64,000 bases of DNA, taken from the NCBI RefSeq assembly GCF_900101385.1, contig NZ_FMZB01000003.1:310001-374000 (forward strand), in the 5' to 3' direction. Below are positions 26,809-35,580 of this stretch, one piece after another. Both the position numbers and the translations under genes were made by a program. The DNA is from Terribacillus halophilus (lineage in GTDB: Bacteria > Bacillota > Bacilli > Bacillales > Amphibacillaceae). The notes below the pieces were generated by a model. That model was not told where the DNA came from. It saw nothing but the letters and a program-made list of their open reading frames with translations, and did no database searches. Numbering within the stretch: the first letter of the stretch is position 1; the number at the start of each line of letters is the position of its first letter.

Positions 26809-26997
26809 TCATGATTCGAACCCGTTCAATTGTTCGCTGAGCACTTGAAGCTTCTCTTTTGTTAGCTTGACTGCATTTTCATCATCTTCCTGCATGGCAT
26901 CGTACAGGGTCATAAGGTAATAATCTATTTCAAGACGTATAGCAGGAACCTTTTCTTCCGCTTCTCTTTTCCTTAAAGCTTCCATCACATCGCGCAT
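26809..26997 (-). CDS. Small helical protein upstream of suhB (YkzI-like)
   Basis: 62 aa, strongly charged and helical. MRDVMEALRKREAEEK at the N-terminus, then a C-terminal amphipathic helix. A strong GGAGG lies eight bases before the ATG at 26997, so it is a real gene. Its place between suhB/yktC and yktB matches the small ykzI gene of B. subtilis, but I assign that by position. Function unknown. Confidence 0.7.
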   Translation of the reverse strand: MRDVMEALRKREAEEKVPAIRLEIDYYLMTLYDAMQEDDENAVKLTKEKLQVLSEQLNGFES

Positions 26998-27123
26998 CTT
27001 CGCTTCCTCCTATCTTATTTTTCCAAACAGTGAAGTTGTTTCTTTTTACCACTGCAGAGCGGATTGTAAACCTTTCCTCGCTTGCAATTTGCCTATTGGA
27101 CAGGTATGATGAAGGAAGATTGA

Positions 27124-27756
27124 GTGACAATAATGACCGCATTATTCACGAAACAAGATTTCAATGTTTTTTCAATAGATGGATTGGAAGAAAGAATGGA
27201 AGAGCTCCGCAGCCGCTTGTCTCCTAAACTAGAGATGCTCGCTTCCGAGCTTGCGCCTTATGCAGAGCAAGTGACAGATCATGATATGTATGTCCACGTA
27301 GCAAAGCACGCGCGCCGCACAAAGAATCCACCGAACGACACATGGTCCGCCCTTGCTTCAAGCAAACGCGGATATAAGAAGCTGCCTCATTTCCAGATTG
27401 GACTGTGGGGAACGCATGTATTCGTCCAATTTGCGCTTATTTACGAAAGTCCTTTAAAGGAAACCGTCGGACACAAAATGACAGAAGCGAAAGAGCAGAT
27501 ATTGGATTCTATCCCGTCCCATTATGTCTGGTCAATGGACCATATGAAGCCGGATGCATCCCCTATCTCCGACGATCTGTTCGACAAGATCGCAGACCGA
27601 CTGCAGCATATCAAAAAAGCGGAACTTGTCTGCGGCGTCCATTTGCAGCCTGATGACCCAGCGCTAGCTTCGAAGGAAACATTCCTTAACGTATGTCAGG
27701 ACGTCCTGAAACATACAGCCATTTTGTATGAGCAGGCCGCTTTTGAACCTGCATGA
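27124..27756 (+). CDS. yktB: DUF1054 protein YktB
   Basis: 210 aa of the UPF0637/DUF1054 family. Markers are HVAKHARRTKNPPNDTW near residue 60 and FQIGLWGTHVFVQFALIYE near 93. Structure known from relatives, function not. The start is GTG 27124 (AAGGAAG at seven bases) rather than the ATG three codons later. Divergent from the suhB pair. Confidence 0.88.
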   Translation: MTIMTALFTKQDFNVFSIDGLEERMEELRSRLSPKLEMLASELAPYAEQVTDHDMYVHVAKHARRTKNPPNDTWSALASSKRGYKKLPHFQIGLWGTHVFVQFALIYESPLKETVGHKMTEAKEQILDSIPSHYVWSMDHMKPDASPISDDLFDKIADRLQHIKKAELVCGVHLQPDDPALASKETFLNVCQDVLKHTAILYEQAAFEPA

Positions 27757-27762
27757 TACATG

Positions 27763-27796
27763 AAATCCCCTTCCTGCAATAGGAGGGGATTTTTTT
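27763..27796. terminator. Bidirectional terminator yktB/yktA
   Basis: AAATCCCC ... GGGGATTT hairpin followed by a T-run. Confidence 0.85.
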
Positions 27797-28064
27797 ACAT
27801 GGTGATTTTTTCACCCGATGCAGCTGCTCTTGCTTTTTTGACTGCTCTATAGCTGGAATAACCGGAATCTTTTTCAAATTTTGCGTCCAGCTGCTTTTCT
27901 TCCGATTTGGAAGGTACAATCTGCTTGAAACGTTCATATGCCAGCAGCAGGTCTTCACGCAATATGCCTTCCTCATACGTACGCTCCACCAAAGAGAAGA
28001 AATTCACTACATCAATGATTTCTTCTTTCGTCCAAGTTTCATCTATCGGATAGCTGTAATTCAT
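27795..28064 (-). CDS. yktA: UPF0223 protein YktA
   Basis: 89 aa, starting MNYSYPIDETWTKEEIIDV as in UPF0223. Helical bundle of unknown function with a C-terminal Ala-rich segment. ATG at 28064 after AGGAGGG. An upstream in-frame ATG at 28100 has no ribosome site. Divergent from speA, as in B. subtilis. Confidence 0.9.
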   Translation of the reverse strand: MNYSYPIDETWTKEEIIDVVNFFSLVERTYEEGILREDLLLAYERFKQIVPSKSEEKQLDAKFEKDSGYSSYRAVKKARAAASGEKITM

Positions 28065-28189
28065 CCTATCCCTCCTTTTCCCTGGATAATAGTGTAACAC
28101 GAAAATAACTTTTCATGCGATGCTAGTAATCAGGATACAGTTTTGCTATAATTCTTTTGTTTTTAACATGTAAAGAGGTGTCAGCTAAG

Positions 28190-29662
28190 ATGTTTTCACA
28201 AGAACAAGCACCACTGTTCGATGGTCTGCGCAAACATGCCGCGAACAAACCATTACAGTTCCATATTCCAGGACATAAAACCGGCAAAGGAATGGATCGG
28301 GAATTCTCTGCATTCATCGGCGAAAATGCCCTATCCATCGATTTGATAAATATAGAACCTCTGGACGACTTGCATCACCCGCACGGCATGATCCAAGAAG
28401 CTCAGCAGCTTGCAGCCACTGCCTTTGGTGCGGATTACACCTTTTTTTCCGTCCAGGGTACAAGCACTCCGATCATGGCCATGGTCATGAGTGTATGCAA
28501 ACCGGGAGATAAGATCATCGTACCGCGGAACGTCCATAAATCCGTGACAAGTGCACTCATCTTTTCCGGTGCAATCCCTGTTTTTGTGCATCCTCAACTG
28601 GATGATAAACTCGGCATATCACACGGTATCACACCAGAGGCTGTCGAGAAGGCTTTGGAAGCGAATCCCGATGCAAAAGCTGTGCTTGTCATCAATCCGA
28701 CCTATTTCGGCGTGGCAGCGGATTTAACCCGTATTGTAGATATTTCACACCGTTTTGAAATACCTGTCCTGGTTGATGAAGCACATGGCGTCCATATTCA
28801 TTTCCATGACGACATGCCGGTTTCGGCGATGGCTGCAGGCGCAGATCTTGCTGCTACCAGCGTGCATAAGCTTGGAGGTTCTCTGACGCAGAGCTCGATT
28901 TTGAATTTGCGGGAGGGTTTGGTGCGGCATGAACAAGTACAGACCGTGCTTTCCATGCTCACATCGACGAGCACTTCCTATATCCTGCTTGCATCACTCG
29001 ATGCTGCGCGTCGCCAGCTCGCCACCAAAGGGCAGGAAATGAACACCCATGCCATCAGACTGGCAAATGACGCACGCCAGCGAATAAACGATATTGTTGG
29101 ACTGTATTGCGCCGGTGAAGAAATTCTTGGCTCAGAGGCTGCTTTTAGCATGGATCCAACCAAACTGCTCGTATCGGTAAAGCAGCTTGGTATATCAGGC
29201 AGTGAAGCAGAACGCTGGCTTCGGAAAGAAAAAAATATCGAAGTCGAGCTATCTGACTTGTATAACCTATTGTTTTTGATTACGCCCGCGGATACAGAAG
29301 AAGATCTCCAACAACTCTTGGATGCATTGACGGATTTAGCAGACCTTCACCAAGCAGCTATTTCTTTTTCGGAAATGGAAGTATCTGTACCTGAAATACC
29401 TGTCTTGTCTTTAAGCCCGCGCGAAGCTTTTTATGCAGATACCGAAACTATTCCGCTTGAAGAAGCAGAAGGTCGGATCAGCGCTGAATCCATCATGGTC
29501 TATCCGCCCGGCATTCCGATTTTCATACCAGGTGAAATTATCAGTGTCGAAAATATCAGCTATATCAACCGAAATCTTGAAGCTGGCCTGCCAGTGCAAG
29601 GATTGATGGATGAATCGATTGAATACATCCGGGTAATCAAAGAACATCATGCATTTCGTTAA
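28190..29662 (+). CDS. speA: Arginine decarboxylase (SpeA-type, group III PLP decarboxylase)
   Basis: PLP enzyme making agmatine from arginine for polyamine synthesis. Lysine is the alternative substrate in this family. 490 aa from ATG 28190, the exact B. subtilis SpeA length. An upstream ATG (28157) would add 11 residues. Lys227 in SVHKLGGSLTQSS binds PLP. DEAHG (196-200) carries the PLP Asp, and HIPGHKTGKG is near the N-terminus. The synteny yktA-speA supports arginine decarboxylase. Confidence 0.88.
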   Translation: MFSQEQAPLFDGLRKHAANKPLQFHIPGHKTGKGMDREFSAFIGENALSIDLINIEPLDDLHHPHGMIQEAQQLAATAFGADYTFFSVQGTSTPIMAMVMSVCKPGDKIIVPRNVHKSVTSALIFSGAIPVFVHPQLDDKLGISHGITPEAVEKALEANPDAKAVLVINPTYFGVAADLTRIVDISHRFEIPVLVDEAHGVHIHFHDDMPVSAMAAGADLAATSVHKLGGSLTQSSILNLREGLVRHEQVQTVLSMLTSTSTSYILLASLDAARRQLATKGQEMNTHAIRLANDARQRINDIVGLYCAGEEILGSEAAFSMDPTKLLVSVKQLGISGSEAERWLRKEKNIEVELSDLYNLLFLITPADTEEDLQQLLDALTDLADLHQAAISFSEMEVSVPEIPVLSLSPREAFYADTETIPLEEAEGRISAESIMVYPPGIPIFIPGEIISVENISYINRNLEAGLPVQGLMDESIEYIRVIKEHHAFR

Positions 29663-29692
29663 AAAACTCCCCATTTGGGGAGTTTTTTTTAT
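29661..29692. terminator. Bidirectional terminator speA / deacetylase
   Basis: AAAAAACTCCCC-att-TGGGGAGTTTTTT hairpin between convergent genes. Confidence 0.92.
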
Positions 29693-30522
29693 AATGGACG
29701 TTCTATTTCAGAAGGGTCGACAAGTTGATACCCCTTATCTCTTAGTCCATTTACAATGGCAGGAACGGCACCTGCTGTCCATTCCCGATCATGCATAAGT
29801 AAATTGGCACCATTTCCCAACAGTTCCGTATTGACCATAATATCAGCCAAAGCACCACTGTCTTGGTATTGGCTTTCCCAGTCATAACCATACGTCCAGT
29901 TCATCACTGTCATTCCTTCATCTTCAGCCAGCTGTCTGCTGTAATCCGTGTTTTCGCCGAATGGAGCTCGGAAAAATTCCGGCTTTTCCCCTGTGATTTC
30001 CTCTACTTGCTCATTTACTTTTAGAATCTCCTCTTTCACTTCTTCGTCCGTCAAGTCATTTAAATTGGCATGACTGTAGGTATGGTTTCCGATTGCAAAC
30101 CCCATGTCATGAATTTTTTTCAATGTTTGTTTCTCTTCATCCGTCGTCAGAAAATGACCGTTCACAAAAAAGATCGCCGGTGCGTCAGCTTCCTTCAATG
30201 ATTCGGCTATCTCAAGTGCATGCTTGTCCGGTGCATCATCAAAAGTCAGGAGCGCGACCTGCGATTCAGCATCATCAAGCGGAACAATGGAAGAGACTTC
30301 CGACACTTTGTATCGAGGTTCCTGCCTTTCTTCTTGTTTTGCTTCTTGTTCTTGTTCTGCCGGTTCTCCTCCATCTTCTCCCTGCTCATCTCCAGAAGCA
30401 GAAGTGCTCGCCGTGGTTTCGGTCTGTTCCGTATCTTCACTCGATTGTCCTGAACTGGCACAACCACTGATCAAGACACCGGATAAGCATAAGAGCATGG
30501 GAAATACTAAAAATCTCTTCAC
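29689..30522 (-). CDS. Lipoprotein polysaccharide deacetylase (NodB domain)
   Basis: 277 aa. A lipoprotein signal ends in LISGC. An acidic, Gln/Glu/Thr-rich spacer of about 50 residues follows, and then a NodB carbohydrate esterase 4 domain. CE4 motifs: TFDDAPD (motif 1), the His pair in GNHTYSHANL (motif 2), RAPFGEN (motif 3) and NLLMHD (late His motif). It probably deacetylates peptidoglycan or another wall glycan from the outer membrane face. Start is GTG 30522 after GGAGGG, and the more upstream ATG overlaps that site. Confidence 0.88.
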   Translation of the reverse strand: MKRFLVFPMLLCLSGVLISGCASSGQSSEDTEQTETTASTSASGDEQGEDGGEPAEQEQEAKQEERQEPRYKVSEVSSIVPLDDAESQVALLTFDDAPDKHALEIAESLKEADAPAIFFVNGHFLTTDEEKQTLKKIHDMGFAIGNHTYSHANLNDLTDEEVKEEILKVNEQVEEITGEKPEFFRAPFGENTDYSRQLAEDEGMTVMNWTYGYDWESQYQDSGALADIMVNTELLGNGANLLMHDREWTAGAVPAIVNGLRDKGYQLVDPSEIERPL

Positions 30523-30631
30523 TGTAAAACCCTCCATTTTGACATAATACTGCCATTATAGTGGAAAGTTTTGGACTTGTAATGCGAAAAGGTCAATTCA
30601 TGTCGAGTTTAGGAGAAAGGAACCGGTCATG

Positions 30632-30683
30632 GTTTACTAATTTGTCGAGACGGGTAGGAAGGTGAAGTAGAGATTGTTATAAT
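30632..30683 (+). promoter_or_regulatory. Candidate sigma-B and extended -10 promoters of the BCCT gene
   Basis: GTTTAC (30632-30637), 14 bases, GGGTAG (30652-30657) resembles the sigma-B consensus GTTTAA-N12-15-GGGWAW. Downstream, TGTTATAAT (30675-30683) is an extended vegetative -10 without a good -35. Stress and osmotic control would fit the gene. Confidence 0.35.
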
Positions 30684-30732
30684 AGTAATTTGTGCAACGT
30701 TATACAAACTTTAAAGCAGAAAGGATTTACTT

Positions 30733-32301
30733 ATGAAGAAAACGACAAGTGTATTTTGGTGGGGAATTGGTATTGTGGTTGCTTTTCTTATTTGGGGAAG
30801 TATTCCAGAATCCATCCTGCCAAACGGTAATGTCAATAATGTAACAACTGTCATACAGAGCTTCCTAGTCGATCGTTTTGGCTGGTTTTATTTACTGACC
30901 GCTACGTTACTATTAGGTTTCGCTTTTTTCTTGATTTTTTCGAAGTATGGAAAAATCACGCTGGGAAAACCAGATGACAAACCGGAATATAGTTATATGT
31001 CTTGGTTTGCGATGCTATTTAGTGCCGGTATGGGGATTGGCCTAGTATTCTGGGGAGCATCAGAACCTCTCAACCACTTTAATTCCCCTCCATCTGTGGT
31101 CGACGAAGCCAGAACAGCCGAAGCAGGTACGACCGCCATCTCTTATAGCTTTTTCCACTGGGGACTGCACCCTTGGGCTATTTACGCTACCTTAGCGTTG
31201 GCAATTGCCTACTTTACCTTCCGTAAACAATCCAGCGGCGGAGTGATAAGCGCCATTTTGGAACCAGTATTCGGGGAACGGATTCACGGCCCACTGGGAA
31301 AAGTCATCGATATCATTGCTGTTTTTGCGACTATTTTTGGTGTAGCTACATCGCTGGGCCTTGGTGCAATTCAAATCAGCGGGGGAATTTCTTATTTATT
31401 TGAGGGAATCGAACCGACCTTCACGACAGAACTGCTGATTATTATTGTCGTTACAGTACTTTTCATCGGATCGGCATTGAGCGGCCTGGACAAAGGAATT
31501 AAAATTCTCAGTAACGCCAACATAATATTTGCTGTGTTGCTAATGCTTGCCGTACTTTTGCTTGGTCCGACCAATTTTATTCTTGATTCCCTTGTTACAT
31601 CATTGGGACAATACGTCCAGCATCTTCCAGAATGGAGCATGCGTCTGACGCCTTATGATACAGACAACTCCTGGATTGGAGATTGGACATTGTTTTATTG
31701 GGCTTGGTGGATCGCATGGGCACCTTTTGTCGCGACATTCATCGCCAGAGTATCACGCGGCCGCACGATAAGAGAATTTGTAACTGGTGTACTGCTGGTA
31801 CCAACAATCTTTGGTGCAATCTGGTTCGCTGTATTTGGAGCTACAGGCATCAACATGGAGTATTTCCAAAACATCGACCTGTTCAGTGATATTTCATCAC
31901 TAGGCGAGGAAGTAGGTTTGTTTGCTATGATGACGCAGCTTCCTGGAGGAATGATTCTCTCCGTTTTGGCTTTGCTGCTTATCGCGACATTCTTCATCAC
32001 ATCTGCGGATTCAGCTACATTCGTACTAGGAATGCAAACGACTAATGGAGATTTGAACCCCTCCAAGACAGTCAAATTGATTTGGGGATTGGTCCAGTCA
32101 GCAACTGCAGCAATTTTGTTGTGGGTTGGTGGGGAAGATGGTCTCGGTGCACTGCAGACAGCTTCGATCATAGCAGCCTTCCCATTTGCAATCATCATGA
32201 TTCTTGTCGTAGTTTCACTCATCAAGACTTTAGGCAAGGAAGCAAAACGTCTAAATTTGATAGATAAAAAAACGAAACAGGGACAAAAGACGGACGATTA
32301 A
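30733..32301 (+). CDS. BCCT-family osmolyte (glycine betaine/choline-type) transporter
   Basis: 522 aa sodium- or proton-coupled symporter with 12 membrane helices. Signature segments: MLFSAGMGIGLVFWGASEPLNHF near residue 95 and FYWAWWIAWAPFVATFIARVSRGRT near 317. The latter holds the Trp/aromatic box of BCCT carriers that binds quaternary ammonium groups. OpuD of B. subtilis is the likely counterpart, but substrate range cannot be read from sequence alone. Short charged C-terminus. Own ribosome site AGAAAGG and own terminator, so monocistronic. Confidence 0.88.
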   Translation: MKKTTSVFWWGIGIVVAFLIWGSIPESILPNGNVNNVTTVIQSFLVDRFGWFYLLTATLLLGFAFFLIFSKYGKITLGKPDDKPEYSYMSWFAMLFSAGMGIGLVFWGASEPLNHFNSPPSVVDEARTAEAGTTAISYSFFHWGLHPWAIYATLALAIAYFTFRKQSSGGVISAILEPVFGERIHGPLGKVIDIIAVFATIFGVATSLGLGAIQISGGISYLFEGIEPTFTTELLIIIVVTVLFIGSALSGLDKGIKILSNANIIFAVLLMLAVLLLGPTNFILDSLVTSLGQYVQHLPEWSMRLTPYDTDNSWIGDWTLFYWAWWIAWAPFVATFIARVSRGRTIREFVTGVLLVPTIFGAIWFAVFGATGINMEYFQNIDLFSDISSLGEEVGLFAMMTQLPGGMILSVLALLLIATFFITSADSATFVLGMQTTNGDLNPSKTVKLIWGLVQSATAAILLWVGGEDGLGALQTASIIAAFPFAIIMILVVVSLIKTLGKEAKRLNLIDKKTKQGQKTDD

Positions 32302-32330
32302 ATTAAACTAATCTAACCAAATGGACATAA

Positions 32331-32375
32331 TAATACCCTTCAAATGACATGTGTTCATTTGGAGGGTATTTTTTT
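32331..32375 (+). terminator. Terminator after the BCCT gene
   Basis: AATACCCTT-CAAATGA ... TCATTTG-GAGGGTATT stem with a following T-run. Confidence 0.9.
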
Positions 32376-33123
32376 GGGAGAAATGCGGCATAAAGACTGT
32401 ATGTCAGAGTCAATATGAAGTATTATAAGCAGGAGCGTATCCAAAAAATTCAGCTGCTACGCACCATAAAAACTGGTAGCATGGCAGCCTGATCATGTCA
32501 TTTATTTGTATCTCATACCGCTTATATCATTGTACAGGCACTAAAAATTCACAAATCTTGTCAAAAGCTCCAAGCGTTAATTTCTCCTTTTATTAGAGGT
32601 ATTCATGTTTTCCCAAAAATCATTCACTGCCTGCGTTGTATCTTGGATAACACAAATTGCGTACTTTCCTCCTCCGAATACACCATGATTAACCAATGAA
32701 TCATCAGTAAAATACCGTTTAGTTGGGAGCATGACGTCATACCTGCACTCTTTATGTAATTTCTGGGTTATCTTGCGCAATACTATATATTTGTTGTTTA
32801 TGGATTAAATCGTTATTTTGATCCACCGCTTAAAAATCCTCATCATCTGAAAACTTTCTTAGCTTCCATACGGATCTACTGTTCTAAAATATACGACTTT
32901 ACATTTTGGTATATCTTCTATTGTTATCATCATAGCCGTACCTCATAGTTCCATTTAAACTATTATTCAAGTTAATTTTAAAATTAGATAGGAAGGCCAT
33001 TTTGATTCAGTAACAGCGCCAACTTCTTCCTAAGTTATTTTCTATCCGCAAACGCTATGTTATCACAGGGGTGTTCCAACACTTCAAATTTAGCGAGGAT
33101 TAATCCTCAAAAGGAGTGATTAT
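32376..33123. other. Gene-poor AT-rich gap holding only the pseudogene
   Basis: Between the BCCT terminator and the C45 hydrolase gene I see no intact gene, RNA or repeat apart from the decayed GyrI-like gene. The flanks (32376-32576, 32934-33110) show stop codons in every frame and no clear inverted repeats of a mobile element. Confidence 0.6.
32577..32933 (-). pseudogene. Decayed GyrI-like effector-binding domain gene
   Basis: Pieces of one GyrI-like (AraC C-terminal type) small-molecule-binding domain lie in order but in different frames. MMITIEDIPKCKVVYFRTVD is at the start (32933 downwards) and runs into a stop. FKRWI and then NNDLIHKQQIYSIAQDNPEI follow in the middle in other frames. 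KECRYDVMLPTKRYF and FGGGKYAICVIQDTT are at the end. At least three frameshifts or stops separate them, and the C-terminus is missing. The fragment at 32577-32780 alone has an open frame but is only the last part. No intact neighbour regulator is present. Confidence 0.75.
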
Positions 33124-34149
33124 ATGGATGAAATGAAAGCTGACATCATCCAATTTAGAGGCAGTGCTTACGAAATAGGAAGGAATACGGCAGCTGTTTA
33201 TTCCAAAAATCCAGTTCTCAAACAATTTAACCAGCTTTCCGACATGCAAACTGATTATACAGAGATTCAAGATTTGTTTTCTGCTCATGCTCCTCATTTG
33301 CTGGATGAGCTGCATGGTTTGGCTGATGGATTAGGTATTGCTCTACCGGATGCTGCTGTATTATACAGTGGCTACAATCTATTGAGACCGCAAGCTCTTG
33401 GCTGTACAGCTTATGTCGATAAAAATCATTATGTACGTAACTACGACTTTGATCCTTCTCTTTATGATCATTGTCTTAGCTTTATTGCACCAAATGAAGC
33501 GTTTGGATCAATCGGCTACAATCTTCAACTGATCGGAAGACATGATGGCGTCAATGAGAAAGGTCTGGCAATCGGCCTGCATTTTGTGAGTAATACAAAA
33601 TACCGAAAAGGTGTATCTGCCTGGACTGCCCTTCGGATAGCACTGGACACTTGTGAAACAGTCGAACAGGTTATTGACTTATTTGAACACCTTCCACATG
33701 CAGCCTGCTATAACTTCTCTCTCGGGGATGCCAACGGTACATATGCTGTCATAGAAGCAACCCCTGAAAAAATTTCCGTGAGATCCTCGCCTTCAGGATT
33801 AAATTGTGTCAATCACTTTATGAAAGCTGAACTAGAAGCGTTTAATCGTCAAGATATGACGAGTTCTGCGAAGCGAGATGGCTTTCTTTCAAGGATGGAC
33901 TTATCAAATATGACCCAAGAGGAATTACATTCACTTTTCTCAAATCCGGCTTCTCCACTTTTCTTTGAAGACTATGACCAGTTGTTCGGTACTTTACACA
34001 CGATTGCTTATTCTTTTCATACAAAACGGCTGATGACAGCCCTGGCCCGGGGTAAAAGATTAGATGTGGATGTTGCGGATTGGTTTGCAGGCAATGATTT
34101 GAAGCTCAAGAGCATCTATGGAACACTAAAAAAAGAGCCTATCCGCTAG
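33124..34149 (+). CDS. C45-family autoproteolytic acyltransferase/hydrolase
   Basis: 341 aa Ntn-hydrolase-type protein resembling isopenicillin-N/6-aminopenicillanate acyltransferases. The likely nucleophile is Cys94 in ALGCTAYVDKNHYVRNYDFDP, which would become N-terminal on self-cleavage. N-x-D-F after the Cys and DGVNEKGLAIGLHFV near 145 are typical. No signal peptide, so cytosolic. The natural substrate, an amide or peptide, is unknown in Bacillus relatives. ATG at 33124 with AAAAGGAG. It stands alone beside a pseudogene-containing gap. Confidence 0.8.
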   Translation: MDEMKADIIQFRGSAYEIGRNTAAVYSKNPVLKQFNQLSDMQTDYTEIQDLFSAHAPHLLDELHGLADGLGIALPDAAVLYSGYNLLRPQALGCTAYVDKNHYVRNYDFDPSLYDHCLSFIAPNEAFGSIGYNLQLIGRHDGVNEKGLAIGLHFVSNTKYRKGVSAWTALRIALDTCETVEQVIDLFEHLPHAACYNFSLGDANGTYAVIEATPEKISVRSSPSGLNCVNHFMKAELEAFNRQDMTSSAKRDGFLSRMDLSNMTQEELHSLFSNPASPLFFEDYDQLFGTLHTIAYSFHTKRLMTALARGKRLDVDVADWFAGNDLKLKSIYGTLKKEPIR

Positions 34150-34163
34150 GGATAGGCTCTTTT
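34127..34163. terminator. Bidirectional terminator C45 gene/pdhD
   Basis: AAAAAAAGAGCCTATCC-gctag-GGATAGGCTCTTTT hairpin. Confidence 0.92.
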
Positions 34164-34167
34164 CCAA

Positions 34168-35577
34168 TTATTTTACGATATGGATCGGTGTGCCGATTGC
34201 AACTTCAGCAGCTTCCATCGTGATCTCACCAAGAGATGGGTGAGCATGGATTGTAAGTGCAATATCTTCAGCTGTGATTCCGGATTCAACCGCAAGGCCA
34301 AGCTCAGCAATCATATCGCTCGCGTTAGGACCAGCGATTTGAGCACCAAGGATGACACCGTCTTCTTCACGAGTGATAAGTTTCATGAAACCATCACTAT
34401 CATTAAGAGACAGCGCGCGACCGTTTGCAGCAAATGGGAATTTAGCAGCTTTGACTTTGTAGCCAGCATCTTTAGCAGACTGCTCTGTGTGACCTACAGA
34501 AGCAAGTTCAGGCTCAGAGAAGACTACCATCGGAATACCATTGTAATCGATAGCAGATGGCTTACCGCTGATTGCTTCCGCAGCAATCTTACCTTCGTAA
34601 GAAGCTTTGTGTGCAAGTGGCGGGCCTTCCACGATATCACCGATTGCATAGATATTCTCGATGTTTGTACGGCATTGCTCATCGATTTCGATAAGACCGC
34701 GATCAGTCATCTTGATACCGACTCCTTCCAAACCAAGTTCGGAAGTATTCGGACGACGACCAACTGTAACAAGTACATAATCAGCATCGATAGTTTCTTC
34801 TTTACCTTTTGCTTCATAAGTTACTTTTACGCCGTCAGCAGTTTCTTCTACGCCTTTAGCCATAGCTTCTGTAACGATGTTAACGCCTTTTTTCTTAAGT
34901 TTACGGGAAACAAGTGATGTCATTTGTTTCTCGAAACCACCAAGGATATCTTTCAATCCTTCAAGGACAGTAACTTCCGTACCGAAGTTAGCATAAGCAG
35001 TACCAAGCTCGATTCCTACGTAACCGCCGCCGATAACGACTAGTTTCTTAGGAATTTCTTTAAGGTTAAGAGCACCTGTAGAATCCAGAACACGATCCGT
35101 GTACTTGAAGCTAGGAAGCTCGATAGGTGTAGAACCTGTCGCGATGATACAGTTGTTGAAAGTGTAAGTCTGAGAGCTTTTCTCATCCATTACTTTAACA
35201 GTGTTTTTGTCTACGAAGTAAACTTCACCGCTGACAACATCTACTTTGTTACCTTTCAATAGACCGCCAACACCAGAAGTAAGCTTGTTTACAACACTAG
35301 CTTTCCATTCTTGTACTTTAGAGAAGTCTACTTTTGCACCTTCAGTAGAAATACCTAGATCAGCATCACCATGAGCATATTCCGCTTTGTGACCAGCTTG
35401 GATCAATGCTTTGGAAGGAATACAGCCGACGTTCAAGCAAACACCGCCAAGGTTTCCTTTTTCTACTACTGTTACTTTTTGCCCTTCTTGTGCAGCGCGG
35501 ATGGCAGCTACATAGCCGCCAGGTCCCGCACCTACAACAAGTGTATCTAATTCGATTGGGAAGTCTCCTACTACCAT
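34168..35577 (-). CDS. pdhD: Dihydrolipoamide dehydrogenase (E3)
   Basis: FAD enzyme reoxidising dihydrolipoamide for pyruvate dehydrogenase and other 2-oxo acid complexes. 469 aa. N-terminal FAD loop [15 protein letters not shown], redox disulfide C47/C52 in [16 protein letters not shown] loop [17 protein letters not shown], and C-terminal His446-Glu451 in HAHPSLGEI. Last gene of pdhABCD. Codon usage is visibly more optimised than in neighbouring genes, as expected for high expression. Confidence 0.97.
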   Translation of the reverse strand: MVVGDFPIELDTLVVGAGPGGYVAAIRAAQEGQKVTVVEKGNLGGVCLNVGCIPSKALIQAGHKAEYAHGDADLGISTEGAKVDFSKVQEWKASVVNKLTSGVGGLLKGNKVDVVSGEVYFVDKNTVKVMDEKSSQTYTFNNCIIATGSTPIELPSFKYTDRVLDSTGALNLKEIPKKLVVIGGGYVGIELGTAYANFGTEVTVLEGLKDILGGFEKQMTSLVSRKLKKKGVNIVTEAMAKGVEETADGVKVTYEAKGKEETIDADYVLVTVGRRPNTSELGLEGVGIKMTDRGLIEIDEQCRTNIENIYAIGDIVEGPPLAHKASYEGKIAAEAISGKPSAIDYNGIPMVVFSEPELASVGHTEQSAKDAGYKVKAAKFPFAANGRALSLNDSDGFMKLITREEDGVILGAQIAGPNASDMIAELGLAVESGITAEDIALTIHAHPSLGEITMEAAEVAIGTPIHIVK

Positions 35578-35580
35578 TTC

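Noticed and set aside
32395-32470. 25-codon frame starting MKYYKQERIQ near the BCCT terminator
   Set aside because: No ribosome site and too short to support.
32376-33123. Transposon scar
   Set aside because: No terminal inverted repeats, target duplications or transposase fragments found by eye.
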